Below, piece after piece: positions 59,352 through 64,000 of a stretch of 64,000 nt of DNA (position 1 is the stretch's first letter; every line of letters begins with the position of its first letter). The stretch is from Centrapalus pauciflorus (lineage: Eukaryota > Streptophyta > Magnoliopsida > Asterales > Asteraceae): positions 964,501 through 1,028,500 of the forward strand of contig JAANYP010001790.1 of NCBI GenBank assembly GCA_020465985.1, written 5' to 3'. The notes beneath the pieces were generated by a model. The model did not search any database and was not told the origin of the DNA. It saw only the letters and a program-made list of their open reading frames with translations. The translations under genes were made by a program, and so were the position numbers.

Positions 59352-61346
59352 CAAGTTGTGACACCCTTGCCACAACAACCACCATTTACAAAACACCCAG
59401 AATTTAATCATCAACCACAAATACATAATGATCTGATAACCTAATTTAAGTGCGGAAGCATTAAAATACATAATTAAAGTAGTGCAACAGTGTCAAACAC
59501 TCTACGGTGCTACAAAGTACCAAGTCTAAGTCTACACACCCAATTAAATTATTACAACATCCAGAATATATTACATTACTGTCCCAAAGCATAATTACTG
59601 ATTTAGTAGTAGAAATCTTCCAAGAACTTCTCACACAACCTAACTAGAAGGCCCGACAACAGACTTTCCCTTTCCTGTAAAAATAAAGCAACTGAGAGGT
59701 AAGCGATTGCTTAGTGAATACACAGATTACGCATTTTATAAATCTTTATGAAGCCCCAAGGGTAACACCGATGACAAACATCGTATACCCTCTTCGTACA
59801 CCAAGTACGGAACCAGAGCCGCAGCCCATTCGAGCCCAAAGCTCGGCATAAACATACCATCTGAGACAAACGTACGATCGGGGATGACATACTGCCTACC
59901 AGAACCTCGGAGGGATCAGCTCCAGGTCATATAGCGCAGTAACATCAGAGTAATCGATGCGACCCACCGGTCCATCACTAGATGCACAACAATCGAACGG
60001 ACATGCAACAAGTATGAATGTGCATCTAAATCTACGCAAGTTAGTAGAATTCCAAACAATGAATGAAGCAACAGGTCTCAACAGGCAAAGCTAACAAAAA
60101 ACAGATATAAACATGCGAAATCTAATGTACTCACAGTGGGTGCGTAATTAAACTTCAATATTATTATTTCTCCTCGGAATTTCAACCGGATCCTCAATGT
60201 ACCCCGCTGTGGGTTAAACAACACCACAAGGGACCTGTTAAGTCAGTTGCAACAATACCTCGTGTCAATAATTATTTACTCCATAAAACCAAGTTTTTAT
60301 AAGTTTTGCAATATTTCTCCCCCATTTCAGACCAATGTCCAAATTCGAACTATAACTAAGTTTGAACCCATATTCAGGTTCACACCTCATCCTTTGAATA
60401 ACTTTTGTTATTTTATGTGTTGTTTACGTGTTTCATTCAATATATTCGAGTTTAGGGAGTGAGTTTTCAATTTTAGGCATTAAACTCGAATTTAAAGGGC
60501 TAAATTCGAACCCCTTTCGAATTTGAGGACTAAACTCGAACCCATGGGGTTAAACTCGAACCTCATCTCGAGTTTAAGGGTTAAATTCAAAATCCATGTT
60601 GTTAAATTCGAATACATGCTCGAATTTAGTACCAAAATCGAGTTTGTTCATGTATCTCGAGTTTGTTCTTATCTAACAACTTAAATCCTTCATTTCAAAG
60701 CCTAAAAATCATGAATATGTCATGTATTATGCCTAGGTTCGATTCTATTACACATATTCTATCATATTCTTGCAAAATTTCAAGCAAAACTAACTCCAAT
60801 CATGCAATAAATGATAAACTCGAATTTATGCCTTCAAAAACCGAAGTAATAAAGCTTAAAAGGGTCGATTCTTACTTCAATCCGTACGAAATCAAGAATC
60901 CAACCGTATATTGTTGTAGTACTCCTCGAGATCTTTCCGATAACGTATAAATCTCGATAATCGGCCGGTCGGTTTGTGAGATAATCTAGAGAGAAGTAGA
61001 GAGAGTTTTCTAGAGAGAGAGTGTAGAGAGAGAGTGTGCAAATGGTGAAATAAAAGGCATTTGGCCTTTTTATTCCCATCTTTCCCATTTTGCACATTTC
61101 ACCCCTCAACTTAACCGGTTCCATAAAACACTGATTTATTCTTAAATTTATCATTACTAACTTTTATAATTTATAATACTCCATAATAATAATTATTAAT
61201 TCTCAAACTTCGTAACTTCATAAAATAGCAACAAACTTTTATTTATCCTAAATACATAATAATTGCTCATAATTCAACTTAATTATAACTTATTCACTTA
61301 AATAGATCTGAATTACAGTAATTGAATTCGAGGATGTTACACAAGT
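59352..61346 (+). mobile_element. Solo LTR, 1,985 bp, with perfect 5-bp duplication
   Basis: The LTR (59357-61341) starts TGTGACACCCTTGCC and ends GAGGATGTTACA, so it has TG and CA termini. It is flanked on both sides by CAAGT (59352-59356 and 61342-61346). No internal domain, primer-binding site or second LTR is present, so it is a solo LTR left by recombination. The length and TGTGACACCC start suggest a Ty3/Gypsy element, which is inference. A run near 60440-60660 repeats a unit like TAAACTCGAACC. Confidence 0.88.
60440..60665. repeat. Tandem TTCGAGTTT/AAACTCGAA units inside the solo LTR
   Basis: Around ten diverged copies of a unit near GGGTTAAACTCGAACCC occur with irregular spacing, some inverted (TCGAGTTTAAGGG). 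They lie in the middle of the LTR. Confidence 0.65.
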
Positions 61347-61552
61347 AACAAAAGTAAGCAATTACTCGTATACTTTGGTTGAGTTTAATGAAAAACTTGT
61401 ATAATTGGAGTACTACAAGAACATATTCAAAATTTTATCGGCCCAATTAATTTTCAAGCAATCAGTTCATATTGAGTTGTCGTTTTATGTCAGAAATTGA
61501 TGTCCCTATACACTTACTTTTGAGTTGAAATCTATGAAAAAGAAGGGAAATT

Positions 61553-62012
61553 GGTGTAAAAAAACTCCAAGTTGGATATTTTTACAATTAAAACTCTCAA
61601 TCATTTTCATTGTCAAAAAATTTCAACTGAATAAAACTTATCAAAATGAGGTTTTTTCCCAAAATAAAAGACTTGCAACCTGATGAACCGATTGCAATCT
61701 GCCGACTAACCATACGTCTCCGACGGGCATTCTTTCTGACGAATTCATTTGTCTGCGTTTTATGTTTCAAATCCATATTTCTTGTTGATTTCTTTGTTCA
61801 AATATGTATTTTTTTTGTGTTGAAATTTACTTTTTCGACAAAAATTACGATGGTCATTGTGACTTGTGACGGTGGCGTGTGACTTTCAATCGGTTACAAC
61901 CGGTAATATCACAAATTCATTAAATTTTACTTGTTGGAGATTTTTTGTTCAATGAAAATTGATAAAGGGTTTAATCACAAAATGATCCAAATTAAAGTTT
62001 TTTTTTTTCTAT
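61553..62012. mobile_element. MITE related to the element at 57585
   Basis: The left end (ACTCCAAGTTGGATATTTTT, then ATTAAAACTCTCAATCATTT) is inverted at the right (CAATGAAAATTGATAAAGGG to CCAAATTAAAG). The interior has a short open frame without recognised domain. Confidence 0.5.
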
Positions 62013-62734
62013 AAATGCAACAATTATATTTATAATACAAACTAAGCTTACTTCAAACTTTAGAATTGACTTTTATATCTCAAAAACGAAATTATATTTC
62101 AAACATACCTCTTAAAAAGCAATGAATCATAGATTTTAGATTAATATAAACTTATTTTAGATTAAGTCTCTTAACTATATTTTTCTCATAAATCCATTAA
62201 CTAATAGAAACTTCAGTATCTAGTGTGATGCAGATTGTAACAGGTTATATTGCTTTTGTGACACACACGTGACAAACATGTTGGAAAAAAAAAAGATAAT
62301 GTTATAAGATAGCTATGTACTTCTAAGTTTAGTCTATTTTGAGTATTATAGTTTTTTTTTGTTTGCTTTAAGTATCAAAATTTTTACAGTGATCCATTTT
62401 AATAATTAAACTTTTGGTATTAGTTCAATTTGGTAACTAAACCTTTTGTATTGGTTCATTTTAGTGATAAAAGTTTTAGTAAAATATCATTTGCGTAACT
62501 TTTTATGTCTCTATAATGCTTAACAGGGACATTGTGAAAAGTTTAATATTTAAAACAGACCAAAAATAACTATAATACTCAAAATAGACCAATTTTGAAA
62601 GTATATAGTGAGATTATTCCCAAAAAAAAAATATTTTTTAAATTTTAAATATAAAAAGATTTAGAAACAATTAAAATAAAAACTTTAAAAGTTAAAACTC
62701 AGCTAATCAGCTTTCTGTTTCTCATACCCAACAT
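62013..62734. other. Gene-free AT-rich stretch
   Basis: About 62320-62610 contains inverted-looking words (AAGTTTAATATTTAAAACAG, TTTTAGTGATAAAAGTTTTA) that may be a decayed MITE. No gene is seen. Confidence 0.35.
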
Positions 62735-62875
62735 CCGACGATGGCCTCTGCTCCACCACCTTTGATTCCGGATATACAACCTCATATGAACACTCCAAAG
62801 ATTCGCATTCTTCGTTTCAGTCTCCATTGAAGAATCCATTTCAACAATTTGTGGGGATTTGATACGTTATATGTT
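62735..62875 (+). pseudogene. Duplicated coding-like fragment, copy 1
   Basis: The plus-strand reading SDDGLCSTTFDSGYTTSYEH continues SKDSHSSFQSPLKNPFQQFV and meets a stop. A diverged copy lies at 63305-63490. I do not recognise the source. Both copies are interrupted, so they look like remnants. Confidence 0.4.
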
Positions 62876-62920
62876 GCAATCGGTTTCCATACTTACTTAG
62901 CAGTTAGCATAAACGTAGGG

Positions 62921-63126
62921 GTGACAATTTTGACCCACGAGCCAAACGGACCGAACGGTTAAATTGACTTGTAGTAAAAACCTAAGCTAGAACATAACCT
63001 TTTTTTTAGAATAAATTTATAAAATGGTGCTTTGATAAAAACTTCAAATTTATGTAAAAATTTTGAATTTTGGTCGTCATCTCGTTTGACCCGTTTACTT
63101 GAATGAGCCGAAATTGTCATCCCTTA
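62921..63126. mobile_element. hAT-like MITE, TAGGGGTGACAATTTTGACC ends
   Basis: The left end is TAGGGGTGACAATTTTGACC and the right end is GAAATTGTCATCCCTTA, inverted. It lies between the two duplicated fragments. Confidence 0.6.
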
Positions 63127-63198
63127 TAAATGTGTCAAAGGAAATCTAATATCATGTTGAAAAAAAATTATATTTTAAAATCTAAAAATAATAAGAAA

Positions 63199-63296
63199 TG
63201 GGGTGGCAATTTTGACCCAAATTTATGACTTTTAGTCATCAACCCGTTTGACCATTGACCCTTTCGCTTGAACGAGCAAAAATTGTCACCCCTAAT
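63199..63296. mobile_element. Short hAT-like MITE
   Basis: It begins GGGGTGGCAATTTTGACCC and ends GCAAAAATTGTCACCCCT, 98 bp. It is a shorter relative of the element at 62921-63126. Confidence 0.65.
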
Positions 63297-63304
63297 AAAA
63301 ACTT

Positions 63305-63490
63305 TGAAACCCACATTTCTGTTCTGGCTTCCAAGGACGACCTCCAGCAGGTGTTCAATTCTGGATTTACAACCTCATATGAAGCCTGAAGATTCGCAGC
63401 CTCCATTTCAGCTGCAAATAAAGAGTCCATTTCATCGATTTGTTGGGGTTGATCCACGATGCGTTTTGGGTTTGGGGATTTTTCGTTGTC
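63305..63490 (+). pseudogene. Duplicated coding-like fragment, copy 2
   Basis: The reading SKDDLQQVFNSGFTTSYEA is followed, after a one-base frame change, by KDSQPPFQLQIKSPFHRFVG. These match copy 1 at 62735-62875 (TTSYE, KDS, FQ, PF, FVG). The frameshift argues for a pseudogene. An open frame continues to about 63507 without recognised domain. Confidence 0.4.
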
Positions 63491-63809
63491 GAAGGTGTGT
63501 CACATAATGTTTCCTCCTCAGTCTCCAACATTGCTTCCACCTCCGCGTTCGATTTTGATGTCTCCATCTCCGATGTAGAGAAACATGGAATCAAAAGATA
63601 TGGTTTCAGGTTTGAGTTTGGGGTTCAAGTCATCAGATTCTATGAACATATGGCTTTGATTTTGTTCATCAAGATACGCACAAGACTGAATATGTGAATT
63701 CATGTTTGCTTCCATTTTCAAGTCATTAGATTCTATGGCATGGCAACAAGACCATGCATAGCCAAACAATGCTTTAACCTCCAAACACAATGATGGGATT
63801 CTACTAAGA
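63491..63809. other. Unassigned stretch
   Basis: Short open readings occur on both strands without recognised domains. The words CAAGTCATCAGATTCTATG (63627) and CAAGTCATTAGATTCTATG (63720) form a diverged direct repeat. Confidence 0.35.
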
Positions 63810-63937
63810 ATATTCTAGATAGGGGTAAAATAGTAAAATTAGTAATAGTTTATTCTCTCCTGCCATTTATTTATAGATTTCCCAAACTAACTAACTAATA
63901 CTAATTTCCCTATTTTACCCCTATCTAGAATTAGGGA
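63810..63937. mobile_element. 128-bp MITE
   Basis: The ends TTCTAGATAGGGGTAAAATA and TATTTTACCCCTATCTAGAA are exact inverses. The inner sequences AAATTAGTAATAG and CTAATACTAATTT are also inverted. Confidence 0.85.
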
Positions 63938-64000
63938 TGAGCTTGGGACTCGTACCGTACCGATCCGTACCGAATTCCGATTTCCCGACTCCCGAATTGA
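63938..64000. other. Start of a repeat cut by the window edge
   Basis: GGGATGAGCTTGGGACTCG followed by TACCGTACCGATCCGTACCG resembles the head of a low-complexity GGGATGAGC-type element. It runs out of the window. Confidence 0.4.

Noticed and set aside
60834..61154. 106-residue minus-strand open frame
   Set aside because: It lies entirely inside the solo LTR and is not accompanied by any retroelement domain.

Overview
The window is nuclear DNA of a flowering plant. It is AT-rich, its genes have short GT–AG introns, and it carries five protein-coding loci of plant families, all read from the minus strand, set in a dense field of small transposable elements. The families are typical of core eudicots. 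An asterid (perhaps Asteraceae) is my guess from the overall look of the repeats; nothing in the sequence proves it.

Layout. 1-3.2 kb: MITEs (short non-autonomous inverted-repeat elements), a TA microsatellite and a G-rich minisatellite inside a PIF/Harbinger-like element. 3.2-4.6 kb: a four-exon R2R3-MYB gene resembling Arabidopsis MYB27. 6.0-9.6 kb: a four-exon gene for a 128-residue protein I do not recognise. 9.6-12.4 kb: no gene seen. 12.5-15.9 kb: a two-exon PP2A B'/B56 regulatory subunit gene. 16.2-21.6 kb: hAT-like elements and, on the opposite strand, a broken partial copy of the B56 gene interrupted by three elements. 22.3-26.8 kb: a six-exon ACT-domain repeat gene (ACR9/ACR10 type). 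27.9-30.1 kb: a near-complete 2.1-kb palindrome. 30-48 kb: no confident gene; it holds a second large foldback with a nested solo LTR, other inverted-repeat elements, LINE-like tails and a weak spliced-looking locus at 45.5-47.9 kb. 49.65-53.4 kb: a four-exon class I formin (FH11-like). 53.5-64 kb: repeats, a 1,985-bp solo LTR with a perfect 5-bp target duplication, and a duplicated fragment of unknown origin at 62.7 and 63.3 kb.

The five genes do not form a pathway or cluster. They are ordinary single plant genes: a transcription factor, an unknown, a phosphatase targeting subunit, an ACT-domain protein presumed to sense amino acids, and an actin nucleator. I see no new multi-gene system. 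The interest lies in how repeats have reshaped genes: a SINE whose target duplication copied a formin 5' splice site, a MYB intron built almost wholly of a MITE and a TA repeat that touches the acceptor, a B56 pseudogene in which the intact paralogue confirms the insertion sites, and two very large foldback elements.

Exon coordinates were worked out by hand from splice signals, reading frame and remembered family conservation. No alignment was run.
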